From contig VZTJ01000255.1 in the NCBI GenBank assembly GCA_013397795.1, forward strand, positions 354,964 through 418,963: a stretch of DNA of 64,000 nt. Direction: 5' to 3'. The first letter of the stretch is position 1; each line of letters starts with the position of its first letter. Below are positions 51,858 to 62,689 of this stretch, piece after piece. A program made the position numbers and the translations under genes. Origin of the DNA: Orthonyx spaldingii. Taxonomy: Eukaryota; Chordata; Aves; Passeriformes; Orthonychidae. Under the pieces are notes generated by a model that saw only the letters and a program-made list of their open reading frames with translations, searched no databases and was not told where the DNA came from.

Positions 51858-54800
51858 CATCCTGTAGCTAGCTGTGTCTCAGAGAAATGGGAGAGGATGG
51901 AGGAGGCAGCAAAGGATGGAGTCTGCAGGGCTGATGCTGTCAGCTTTCCCGCTGGAGAGAGTGAGGCAAAAAACAGCACTCCTCCAGCAGGGTTCTTACC
52001 TTTTCTTCCCAAAACCATTCCCCCCGCAGATGAAGTGCATGGTACAGGATAACAGCCACGCCCTCTAAGCTCTGTCCCCTCTCTGCAACCAGAAGAATCA
52101 CTTTAATATTGCTGTGAGGTTGTTCATTTGAGTTGTCCCTGTAAGTACCTCCATGGCTACATCATCCTCCTCCTCTATCCACACTCCATGGCACTTTTGG
52201 AGGCTCTCAGTCAGGTCTGTACCATCTCAAACAAGCCTCACCTGTTCTGTGAAGTCTTACTGCACACTTGGCACTTCTGTTGGGCTCTCCATAGTCATTG
52301 CTGCACCATGTGCATCTTTCACAGCCTGTATAACAGACTTTTTGTTATAAACCAGGAGCCAGGAAAGAGGACCACTGAAAACAGGACAGATCAGTGTATT
52401 ATCAGCCTCTCTGGTGCTCTTCCCACATGTTGAATTATTGAAAAGATATACAGAGCAGTGAATATTGCTCTATAGGACTGGCTCAGCCCAACAGAGGAGG
52501 CTCCTGCAGGGATGAGGCACACTGTCACATCTCATGGTGTTCATTTGTCATCTCCCCAGCATGTGTCCTCAAGCCTGGGCTCCCTCTCCTCAGAGGAAGC
52601 CCGTGAGCCTGGCTCCACATCAGTAGTGCTCACTGTTACCCAGGGACATGGCCAAGGCTGGTGGGGAATCAGGGGCCTTCTCTGATTAGTGTATGTTTGG
52701 TTGAATCCTGAAGCTAAGGTCCTTCCCCAGGGCACTGATTCAAGGGACAAGACACATGTCAACACATACGACATATTTTATTTTTGCCAGAAACCTCTAC
52801 TGCAGTCTGATATCATAATTCTTACTCAAAGAGATCATGGGCAGAGAGCAGGCCCTCTTAATACCCCCTTAATACCCTGTGATTATCTAATTTATTTCAT
52901 GGAGAGTGATCTGCCTCTCAGTTTCAAACACCCTGAAGTCGGCCACACACCACAGAGTCGGGCTTAGTCCACTGAGTTGAGGACAGGAGACTCAGGGAAA
53001 CACAGCCATATCTGGAGATATGTCTCAAAGGAAACAAACCCCACAAAAGCCAGATCTCTTCTTCTGAGCCATTAAAAACTGAGGACTAATTGCCTAGGCA
53101 GACAGGAGAAAAAAAAGCTGTTAGAACAATCTCAGTCAAGCTACCCCATTACACAAAATAAAAACTGAAAAAAATTCTTTTCCTCCAGGTTTTCCTAGAA
53201 ACTTTGGAATGTTTTTTCTAGAAGAATCCACAAAGAGGAATGAACACCTCTTATGGGAACAAGCCAGAATGGACATAAAGCAAAGCTTGGAGCTGCGGAA
53301 GGGCAGAACTGAAAATTAATCATTCAAGCATATTGTGCTCCATTATTGTGCACACTTACGACATCTTCCTGAATGGGCTAATTTTGAAGGCATCTGAGAA
53401 AATCAGAGTTATAACAAAAAAAGTTGTTATGGCAGTCATGTTTGCAATGAAATTCTTCCAGGTATATAACAATTTTGGAGAAACAAGATCAAGATTGTTT
53501 AAACAACATTTTAGAAAATCTGGAGTCTCTACTAGATCCTAGTCTCTACTAGATCCTATCCTGGACCAGAGCACAATATTTGATGCTGATGTCATTGGAC
53601 ATTCTGGAATGTTTTGCAATGAAAAATGTTGAAAGAGATCATCTGACATGAAAAAAGTGCAAGTTGACTTTAGATAAGTCTGTGTATTAGCAAAACAAAG
53701 GGCCCAAATTAATATACTCTGCTTTTCTGGACTTAAAATTTGCCCCAGTAACTCAAGTGAGGGGCTTGACTCCTTTGTGTGTCCTTTGGCTCCTTCAAAA
53801 GAGCTAACTCTACTGAATAGCTAACTCAACTGAAATTTTACTAAAGAGCTAAAATTTGAGTTACATTCTACTAACTTGAGAGTGCAAAAGCACTAATTCT
53901 GTTAAGAGAGGTCTGAAGTAAGCTGTCAGTGATTCCTATTTAAGATTTCAGGAATCTTTCACATAAGACATCCAGGGTCTAATCTTCTGGTGCTGTAACT
54001 CCTCAAAAACATCTGTACCAACTAGCTTTAGCTCAACATCATTACTGATCATTACTGGTTGCTTTTCTCGTAAGTTTGTTCTCTTCTCCTTTAGTTAGCT
54101 TCTGTGACACCTTCCGTGTTCCCAAAGGCCAATCCACTGACAAGAACTTGGTCAGGGTGTAAGATGACTTCCATTATTAACAATATAATGAGGTCCAACC
54201 TGAGTATGTTGCACAGTTAAGCACTTTTTGTGTTACCAAGTAGAGTTGTTACTTGCATATAGTCCATTCTCAATATTCAGGCAAGTTTCATACAGAGCAC
54301 ACAGAACACACATATTATTCTCGTATGATTTCTTTGTTTTTACACTTTAATCTTCTTCACTAGGGAAAACAAGAAGTTTGTTGTCCCATAAAGCAACTTG
54401 AAAAATTTAAAAAAAAAAATATTACCAGAAAAGAAATCAGAGGTGGGAAGTAGGAAAAGGGGTAGGCTTGAGCCAGGCAAAACAGGCAAGAAATGGACTA
54501 GAAGATGGAGAAAAAAAGACAGATGGGAAGTAATTTGTGCAAGACCTTGAAGCAAGGAGTCTGAAGTATATGTGGGAAGCTATAATACAAGAGATTTTTT
54601 CCATAAACATTCAAACTGAGGCAATTATATTTAAAAGCCTTAATAAGATATGAATTTGTGTAACACTTTAATTGTCTTTCTGAGAAAATTACTCAGGTGA
54701 TCCAAGACTCTGGACTATTTTTCATATTGTTTTCCCCATCTGTAGAGTAACTAAATAATTATGCCATTATTGTGTTCGAAGCCTCGCTTACTAGAAATTG

Positions 54801-57800
54801 CAGCAACACCTTGTTATACTGACACTAGCTGTGGATTAGTGATTAAACTTCCTGTGGTTGCTTTAGTAACCATTCTTTGATAGGATTAAGCATTTTCTCA
54901 CTCTTTTGGAAACTCATTAGTCTCTACATCACTAATGTATAAATTTAATAATAATAATGCTTCATCATAATGCAATGTACTGACCTCAGGACATGCCCTC
55001 TGTAGTGACATTTGAGAATGTCTTAGTGAACACATACTAGTTTCCCTCTGTGTTTGAGCAGGCGTCTTTTCTCTGTTGAATTTCTAATCAGCACCTGAAG
55101 GATCCCAAAAGGGTATTTCTCCAGTCCAGGAAAGGCCTCTGGAAAGGCTGCAATGACACTGCCTCTTTCATCCTCAAGGTCCTGGATGAGGCAAATAAGC
55201 TCTTACTTTGCATATTTGTTGATCTATCACTTTCTGAAGCAGAAGTCAGGATCTAAGCTAACAGACTCTAACAAAGGTTCCCACTATCAAGGGACAAAAC
55301 AGCCTATTTTGCATACTGTTGCAACTGGAATTTTCCAAAGAGCCCTGAAAATTTAGACACCAAATGTCCATTGTAATCCCTCAAGAGTGAGACACCGAGC
55401 TCCTTGAGTAATGCTTCAGCCAACAAATCCAATTATGCTGAGGTACAGGTGATGTGACTGGAGCTGACTGTGCCCTGACAATGGTTCAGGCTGGATGGGG
55501 GCAGGAGAGCACAAGAGCAGGATAACAGTAGAAGCCATGTGGCATTCTGTGCTTTCATAGTTGTGCTCTGCCACTTCTGCAGCTCTCTTAGCTCTAGCAG
55601 CTTTAGATGCCAGGCTGCAGATAGGCACTGTAGGTGAGCCCAAAGACCCGCTGAGGGGCAGTCTAAGTGCAGGTCAAAACATGCACCCCTCTGTAGATGT
55701 TTGTATTTTTAGTAGCATAGCTGTACCTAGTACCATTAAGTCCAGGAGTGCTAACACACAGACCCGGTTTGGGAAAATTGCCAGGCTTTTGGGATGCTGC
55801 TGACAGTACAGGCTCTAGTACAAAACATACATGAAGTTTGTCTAAAGTCCTTTTACTTCTACCTGTTCTTTAGCTAAGAGGTACCTTTTAGAACTGTAAT
55901 TCTGTCACTCAGTTGCTTGTTAGGTTTGGCATCCTTCATAAGCACAATAGAGAGAGCAATTCTGCAAGTCCTGGAATGGTGCAGAGGAGACATCAGGAAA
56001 AGCATGCACACCACAGAAGACTGTGCCAAAACAAATGAGTTTATAAAGATCAGTTTGCTATGTAGTCTATCTGAACATTGTACATGCCATGTCTTTCACC
56101 GTATATTCTTCAGACTATAAATAAATCAAATTGACACATATTCACAATCTAGCACCATCTGCTGCATAAAGGAAGAAGGCATTTTAAAAGCAAAGGATCT
56201 GTTTGTTTTCTTATGTATTTCTTATGTTTTTATGATACATCTTAATCAGTGAAACATATTCCTTGTTTTACAAATGTGCAGCTTGACTTTAAATATGACA
56301 AGCATTTTACAAGAACCATTTGAGAAAATCCTTCTAACTATGGATTCTCATTTGCTATTAGTTTCTGCACCACATTAAAATTCCTTTATTTCCAAAGCAT
56401 TAAGCTGAGAGCAAGAAGCAGGAAGGTCTTATCTGAAGTGTGGTGAATCAGGCCTTTATGGAAAAGAGGCATATAATCAGAGATAAGGGTTATGGTTTTC
56501 ATATAAATTCTTCTAATTTAAGATAAATATTGAATGCAACACTTGAGACAAATAATTTCTGCGTCATTGTATAGGGTTTTATTTTGCTAATTATATTTTT
56601 CAATTATTTTATACATCACCTTACAACAGGTCTTTTCCTTTTCATTAGCTATGACAAAAGCATTAGATATTATTCCCAACAAATTTCATCCAGGAACAAA
56701 AGTCATACATTTCTTTTCTATTTATTACTTTATTAAAAAATATGTATCGTTCTGAAATTCTAAGAGTCTCTATCTATTTTTAAACGTTTTGGAAGATCGT
56801 GACAAAGCATAGAGGCGTATTCTAAAACTAATACAAGATACGTCAAGAAATTAAGCTTAAGCAACTTTGTTGCCCCACATCAAACTAAAATTAACTCATT
56901 CAGGAACTTAACTGTGCTTGATTTCTTCAATAATTAAGCTGTCTTTTTGATATTAGTATACAATGTTACAGAACCACTGAAATAATTCAATATAACAAAC
57001 TCATTTACTGTTTAAATCTCTTATACTAAAGCGCTGAAAAATTGTTTTGCTTCCTCCCACTGCTTTGTCCAAGAGGCATTATTCTTAGCTAGCTGGCTGT
57101 CAGCAACACAACACAAAAGGAAGTTAAATTAAGTTTGTGCTTTATAAACAGAAAGGGGAAAAAAATAGCCCACAAAATTTCAGTGTGTTCTTGCAGTGAA
57201 TTCTGGTCTGTGCAAAGCTGAAGTAGTTTTCCTTGTGGGCACTGACAAAGACAACTGTCACTGTGGCCACAGCGCGCTGGGAGCTGCAACCAGAATCCTG
57301 CCTGAACTCAGACCAGAGGCTGAAGGTCCCCACAGTCCTTTGTTTCTATCAAAAAATGTCAGTTTTGCTTGTTTCTACAAGGAGGGAGGGGCTCTCTGGA
57401 GAAATAACAAGCAGAAACTGGAGGCCAACCCTCAGCCGTGCAGCTACTCTGACACAACTCAAAGTTGTTGCTTAGCTGTAAATGTGCATTCCCAACAGGA
57501 CGCTTTGGCCCCATGCTGTAGCAGGGTCTTTGGTGGAGTACCTCTGAAAATCCCAGAGTGACCAGCCTCTTTGATTTTTCAATAAGTATACTAAAAATAT
57601 ACACTGTCTGCTCTTTTGGTTATTTCTTTTGGTGAACTACTGCATAGTTTAGGTTACCGAAAAATAGGTAAGTCCCAATTTTACACAGAAAAATAGGACT
57701 CAGAGCTGAAATGTACTTTTAGTCCTCCAATTTTCTGAATAGAGAAAAAAAACTGTTCCTGCTGTAAGAACCAATCCAAAGCTAAAATACAAAACACGGG

Positions 57801-60175
57801 CCTCTGCTGCTCTGACTACTCAGCAGGTTTTAAAAAGTACAAAGAAGTATAATGACTTCACCTCTTCCCATTCTTCCTAAAGTTTTCTCCTTGCAACTGC
57901 TTAGCCATCTGCAATGAAACTAAAGTGATGCACCAGCAGAACAGTGATGAATTTTTCCTTAACACTCTCAACCTCACTTTACTGATGCTGTCTTTTTAAA
58001 CCATATTTACTCCATTTCAGATCAGGACTTCAAATTACCTGCTACCAAACCATTCTCTTCAGGAGCAAGCAGTCTACAATTTCTAAAAGATAATATAAAT
58101 GCAAGCCCTTCCATTACCCTTGAAACAGGATAATACATTCCAAACAGAACAGATTTTAAAAATGAAAATGTAAACATCAAAAAGCCACACTCATATGCAA
58201 ATCTACATAAAAAGCTTATGAACTTTGCTCATAGCTTCCCATAACATTCCAGAATATCAGTTCTAAACACAGGTGAATATACATCTCAGATCTAGTGATC
58301 TGTTTCTTCAGCTATGGCTTTTTTCAGTTGTTAAGAAATTTTCTCCTGTTTCTTGTAACATACAAGTTTATAGCGCTACATGTGCTCTAGGGAATCATTC
58401 CTCATTGGATTGACTTTGAATATACCTGAAAGCATTTTTGTTGCTTGAAGATTTTATCTGATATGGTCCAATGAACTCCACTAAGCTTGAACATGACCTT
58501 GACATGTTGAACTTTACCTTCAGGTGAAAATTCAGAAAGTAACTGCTCACAGTGAAGTGTAGGATTGCTCTTTCCAGACAGAATTCTTGACCTTCACCAT
58601 TCCCTGACCTGAAGCCAAGTGCAGTTAGATTTTCTCCCATCTTCATGTCTCCCTGGCACATAGGAAGAATGAATCCAAGGCTTGCTGCTCACTTCATCAG
58701 ATACAGGTGTGGGGATGCTTTTTTATATTGAAAATAGAGCTTATAAACACAACATACAGATACAGTGACTATTTCAAAATGTACTTTCAAGCACATAACT
58801 TCTAGTGAAAAAAACCCCAAAAAACATTGCCTGGAAATATTTTCAGCATGTATGCACCCAAACAAATTCATAGGTTTTTCTGAATCAATAAGTCATTTTT
58901 TTGCCACACCAGAGTTGCAGCCATAGAAAGGGACCCTTAAGAACACACAGGTTTTCATACCTACTGCAGAGCTTTCTGATCAGAGGTGTGTGGATTTAAA
59001 ATATTAGTTTAATACAAAAATCTTTGAAACTATATTCCTCTAAGTATATAGAGCCATTTCTTTGTTTAAAGTGATCAAGTCCTCCTTGAGTATTGTACTA
59101 GCAATCAGTTCAAAATCGAAACTCGCATTACACCAGATTACATCTATCCCACTTGTATGTCAAAGAACCTGGCAGATTTTAAATCAGTCCCACTAGCTTC
59201 ACTGGGGAGACCAAGTATTCAACACCTTTGCAAAATCAGGTAATTCTAGGGATTATTTGAAGCTGTAAACTCAAGACTATGTTTAAACTCATTCCACAAG
59301 TTTAGAGGAGTAAGACCTAGATCCCTGGTCTGTAAGACCCTGCCCTGCACAGGGCATTCACAGCACAATTCATCTCCCATGTTCATCCTCAGGCAACGGA
59401 TACAACAGTAATTACAGCATTAACTAGTAAGACACATGACAGAGCTTTGTGCCAAAACCAAGTTCGGTTGAAAACCAGAATTACCCTCAAGATCCTTACA
59501 GTCTGCTTCTTGACAATGCTTTGCACCCCCTGCCAGATACATCCAGACTTCTTGGTGGTGTTTCTATGAACAGGCTAACACAGGGCAAGTCAATAATCAT
59601 CAAAACTGCTTCCCAAATTTAAAAAATGGAATGTTACTGAAATCAATTGCTTTTACAAGAATTGCTGAGGCTAAGTGTGAATTTTTGGAAACTGAAAGAC
59701 CAGTTTGCAAAATGCTTAGACTAGTTTCTAATAATGTCCAAAAGCCATCTCAGTGTATTTATTCTTCTTGGCTCTTGACTTCCAACAAGCAAATAATGTT
59801 CTATTCTTCACTCACAAAATGCAGCCTTTCATTATTCCCTGTTCAATTTGACTCAAAAAACCTGAGCCCTCCCACGGAAAATAAAATAGAGAAATCTTGT
59901 CATTTAATGTCTATGGCACTTGACCAAACAAGCGTCTCAATGAGTAATATTTTAAAGGAGTTAATCTTTCTTCAGTCTCAGCACCATTCTTTATGGCTAC
60001 ACTTTCCACATTTTTTCCTGCAAATGTGGTTAATTATTTTCTCCTTTATTATAAAATGCACAGGAGATACCTGCTTTACTGCAACTATCAATAACTACAA
60101 ATTCAAAAAGTAAAACTTGTGGGTTTGTTTTTGTTTTTCCCTAGCTGCAAATGGTAGCCAGCCAGATGCAATGGC
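51858..60175. other. Intergenic gene desert next to the PRDM13 flank
   Basis: Unique AT-rich sequence. The first 250 bp (to about 52.1 kb) could still be LTR-derived. It also holds the 17-bp duplication at 53.5 kb and long AT-rich, high-complexity sequence at 56.1-57.0 kb. A 160-codon plus-strand frame at 59631-60113 stands out by length but has no recognisable domain. Confidence 0.6.
53524..53557 (+). repeat. 17-bp tandem duplication
   Basis: Two perfect copies of AGTCTCTACTAGATCCT at 53524-53540 and 53541-53557. Confidence 0.9.
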
Positions 60176-60600
60176 AGACCTAGAGACGCTACGAACGCAA
60201 AATCCAGGGGATACTGTGCCCAGGCTGGCTCTGCCATCAGCTCCGCACCCACCCTGCTACCTGCAGTTTTCCCACCTCCCTCCAGACCCAAATTTGCCCG
60301 GAGGGAAACCGAAGGACGCGGGAACCGCCATGACCGGCACTTGACTTAATGAGCCCAGGAGCTGCAATCCGCCAGCCCCACGAGCCCGGGCTGGGGACGC
60401 TTCCCGCAGCCACAGGACGCTCCCTTCCCTTCCCGTGGGGCTGTCGGAGCGCCGCGCACGGATCGAGAACCGCTCGGGGAGGCGGCGGCGCCGGCCGGGA
60501 GCTCCGGCGGGCGGGTGCGCCCCGGGCCGGCCACCGGGACTCGCCCTCGGCGGGCTCCGTGCTGGAGGGGGCGTCTCCGCTAGGAACGTCGCGGGAATGG
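60176..60600. promoter_or_regulatory. Orphan CpG island downstream of PRDM13
   Basis: An isolated GC-rich block. I count about 36 CpG dinucleotides in the 240 bp from 60361 to 60600, while flanking kilobases hold almost none. It lies about 2.5 kb past the PRDM13 stop and is separated from the exon island by AT-rich DNA and a microsatellite. No open frame here resembles a protein. It could be a promoter of a non-coding transcript, a CpG-rich enhancer, or an unannotated PRDM13-associated exon. Its existence is clear, its role is not. Confidence 0.7.
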
Positions 60601-60727
60601 GGCCCTAAAAGTGAATTTGGCAGAATTTCTCCACATGTCTCCGCCTGTACTTTGTCTTTCGATTTAGCCGCTGCATAGTTATTAAAGGGGGGGAAAAAAA
60701 AAAAACCAGACGAATCATATATGGTTC

Positions 60728-60860
60728 CTTTTTTTTTTTTTTTTTTTTTTTTTTGTTTTTGTTTTTTTGGGTTGTTTTTTTTTTTTTTAGGTTTNTTGGT
60801 TATTTGAGGTTGGTTATATTTAGTTCAGGTTTTGGGTTTTTTCTTAACTCAAAGATTGGT
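60728..60860 (+). repeat. T-rich low-complexity tract with one undetermined base
   Basis: Long T runs at 60728-60790 with interspersed G, then GGTT/TTTGGG-type sequence. Position 60795 is N, the only ambiguous base in the window. Probably a hard-to-sequence region rather than a gene tail. Confidence 0.9.
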
Positions 60861-60906
60861 TATTATATATACAGATGTTTAATTCATATAAATTGACTCT
60901 CTGTGG

Positions 60907-60907
60907 T

Positions 60908-60995
<88 letters not shown>

Positions 60996-60997
60996 TT
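60907..60997 (+). repeat. (TTTC)n microsatellite, about 22 copies
   Basis: Uninterrupted TTTC tetranucleotide repeat of about 91 bp. The length and purity suggest that it varies between individuals. On the minus strand, the PRDM13 sense strand, it reads as a GAAA purine tract. Confidence 0.97.
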
Positions 60998-61757
60998 ATT
61001 TTTTTAAGGTGGCCCAAGTATTACGATTTGATGGGACATTTCTATTAAAACTCACAAACTCTACAGACATGAAAATATGTCCCGTATCACAGTTTAATTA
61101 TTATACCCTTTCCATGACCCCACAGCACACATGATGCATCCCTCCCCGGCAGCAGCTCCACGGTGGATGCCTTCCTCTTCCTTTGGGAAGGCAGCAGACA
61201 AATATATTGAAATAAAGAACTGGCAGGAAATATTCCAGATCCTGCTAATGGTGCTATAAATGACAGTAGGATTTTCGGCTCCACCAACAGATGAACAAGA
61301 TCCCTGTCTTTGCAGGAGAGGGGTTTTGCACTTATTTTCATGTCAGAAACACAACTTGCATCTTGGGATAAAATGAATCAAGTAAGTGGGTGCACTAGCC
61401 CAAATAAGAAAGAAAAAAAAAATACGCTACAGTGTCAAACCTTTAAAGGAAATTCAAAACCTATTCCTGTCAAGCACGGATAAGTGAGCAAACGAAGGAC
61501 CAGATTTATATCTGAAATTCTCTCAGATACTGCAAATAATTTGTTTGTATTTTACATTGCATCGCCTACACTCTGGACTGAAATAGGGCTCGATCCTGGA
61601 AACTCACAGTCTTCTAAGTATATCGAACAATCAAAGATTTATTGTCTGATTCAGAGTCGTGAGCTACGCCACACCGAAAAGCGGGGTTCCCTCCTGACCC
61701 TCTGCCTGGCCGAGGGCACACGGAAAGCCCCAGCTCGGACCTGAGTGGGCAAACCCG

Positions 61758-61785
61758 CACAGCTGGCGGGTCACAGCTGGCGGGT
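61758..61785 (+). repeat. 14-bp tandem duplication
   Basis: Two perfect copies of CACAGCTGGCGGGT at 61758-61771 and 61772-61785, each containing an E-box (CAGCTG). Confidence 0.9.
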
Positions 61786-61861
61786 CGCTGTCGGCACTGT
61801 TGTATCCTTTTGCCTGGTGAATTGGAGGAGCTGCCAGAAGAAACAGATAATTTTCTGACTG

Positions 61862-61863
<2 letters not shown>

Positions 61864-61890
<27 letters not shown>
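61864..61890 (+). repeat. Homopolymer T tract (27 bp)
   Basis: A pure run of 27 T. It could be the poly(A) tail of a minus-strand retroposed copy, but no gene-like sequence adjoins it, so a simple homopolymer expansion is more likely. Confidence 0.9.
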
Positions 61891-61892
<2 letters not shown>

Positions 61893-62338
61893 GTTGCGCT
61901 CTTTTCAGGTTTTTCATAGCAAAGAATAATAAGGTTTTCCCCTCAAATAAAAGTAACAACCATTCTACAGGACAGTGTTTGCAAAAGGGGCACGTTTGAC
62001 CGAGTGCAAACAGATAAAAACAGACTAATAATGTTCAGCCTTTAACAGCTCTACCCTCGCCCTGTGCAAAACAAAACAACAAAAAGTATTTTTCAAAAAT
62101 CCTAGCCATAGAGAGAAGAACGGATTGGATTTGGGATTTTTGCCCTTTGGTTTTGCTGAGTGAGAGAAGGAAAATGCTCAGACGACATATTCAGGAGCAA
62201 GTTCTTTAGAGTTTGACCCAAAGATGCTCTATACAGATGGGTCTCAGCTCCCAATCATCAGGAGCAGTGTGGAGAAACAAGAGATCCTGCTGACAGCACT
62301 TCAGTGAACAAGTAGGCAAACAGTAGTTTGTCAGTAAC

Positions 62339-62344
62339 TTTATT
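62339..62344 (-). terminator. Candidate distal polyadenylation signal AATAAA
   Basis: On the minus strand this reads AAATAAAGTT, a canonical hexamer about 0.8 kb after the PRDM13 stop. It is the furthest of three, so it would give the longest UTR. Use is inferred, not seen. Confidence 0.4.
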
Positions 62345-62514
62345 TCTTTTTTTAAAAAATCGCATGACAAACTGGAACCAAGACCAAAATACTGTATCCA
62401 CTGTACATCTTTCATTAGAAAACAAACATACACCACATTTGTATTCTACCAAACAGAGAGTGTATTTCCTTTAAAATTATATAGTGCGTGCTTTTAGATT
62501 CATGCTTTTTAATA

Positions 62515-62520
62515 TTTATT
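62515..62520 (-). terminator. Candidate middle polyadenylation signal AATAAA
   Basis: Minus-strand AATAAA in a very AT-rich stretch (62480-62580), about 0.63 kb after the PRDM13 stop. The AT-rich surroundings make a chance hexamer more likely here than at the other two sites. Confidence 0.35.
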
Positions 62521-62666
62521 TTACATTTGTTACTCAAATATTATCTGTTATAAATAATTGCAATTTGATCAAATGGTGCACCTATTATGCGAACCTCTTC
62601 AGTGCTGCAAGTGTGGCTTTTTGTTGCCTGTTTTTCTCTGTCTTTCCAAAAAGGTGTTGGTAATGC

Positions 62667-62672
62667 TTTATT
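62667..62672 (-). terminator. Candidate proximal polyadenylation signal AATAAA
   Basis: The minus strand reads TAATAAAGC about 0.47 kb after the PRDM13 stop. If used, it gives the shortest transcript. Confidence 0.35.
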
Positions 62673-62689
62673 AGGACCCGAGCAAGCAC

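Larger units (their letters stand above)
60998..62318. other. Intergenic or distal 3' UTR sequence downstream of PRDM13
   Basis: Contains the 14-bp E-box duplication at 61.76 kb and the T27 run at 61.86 kb. If a polyadenylation site left of 62.3 kb is used, part of this would be UTR. No open frame looks coding. Confidence 0.55.

Noticed and set aside
3861..60175. An MCHR2 exon, expected on this side of PRDM13 in mammals
   Set aside because: No frame carries a rhodopsin-family receptor signature such as a DRY motif or NPxxY; the gene may lie further out or be absent.
61864..61890. T27 run as the tail of a processed pseudogene
   Set aside because: No gene-like sequence or target-site duplication was seen beside it.
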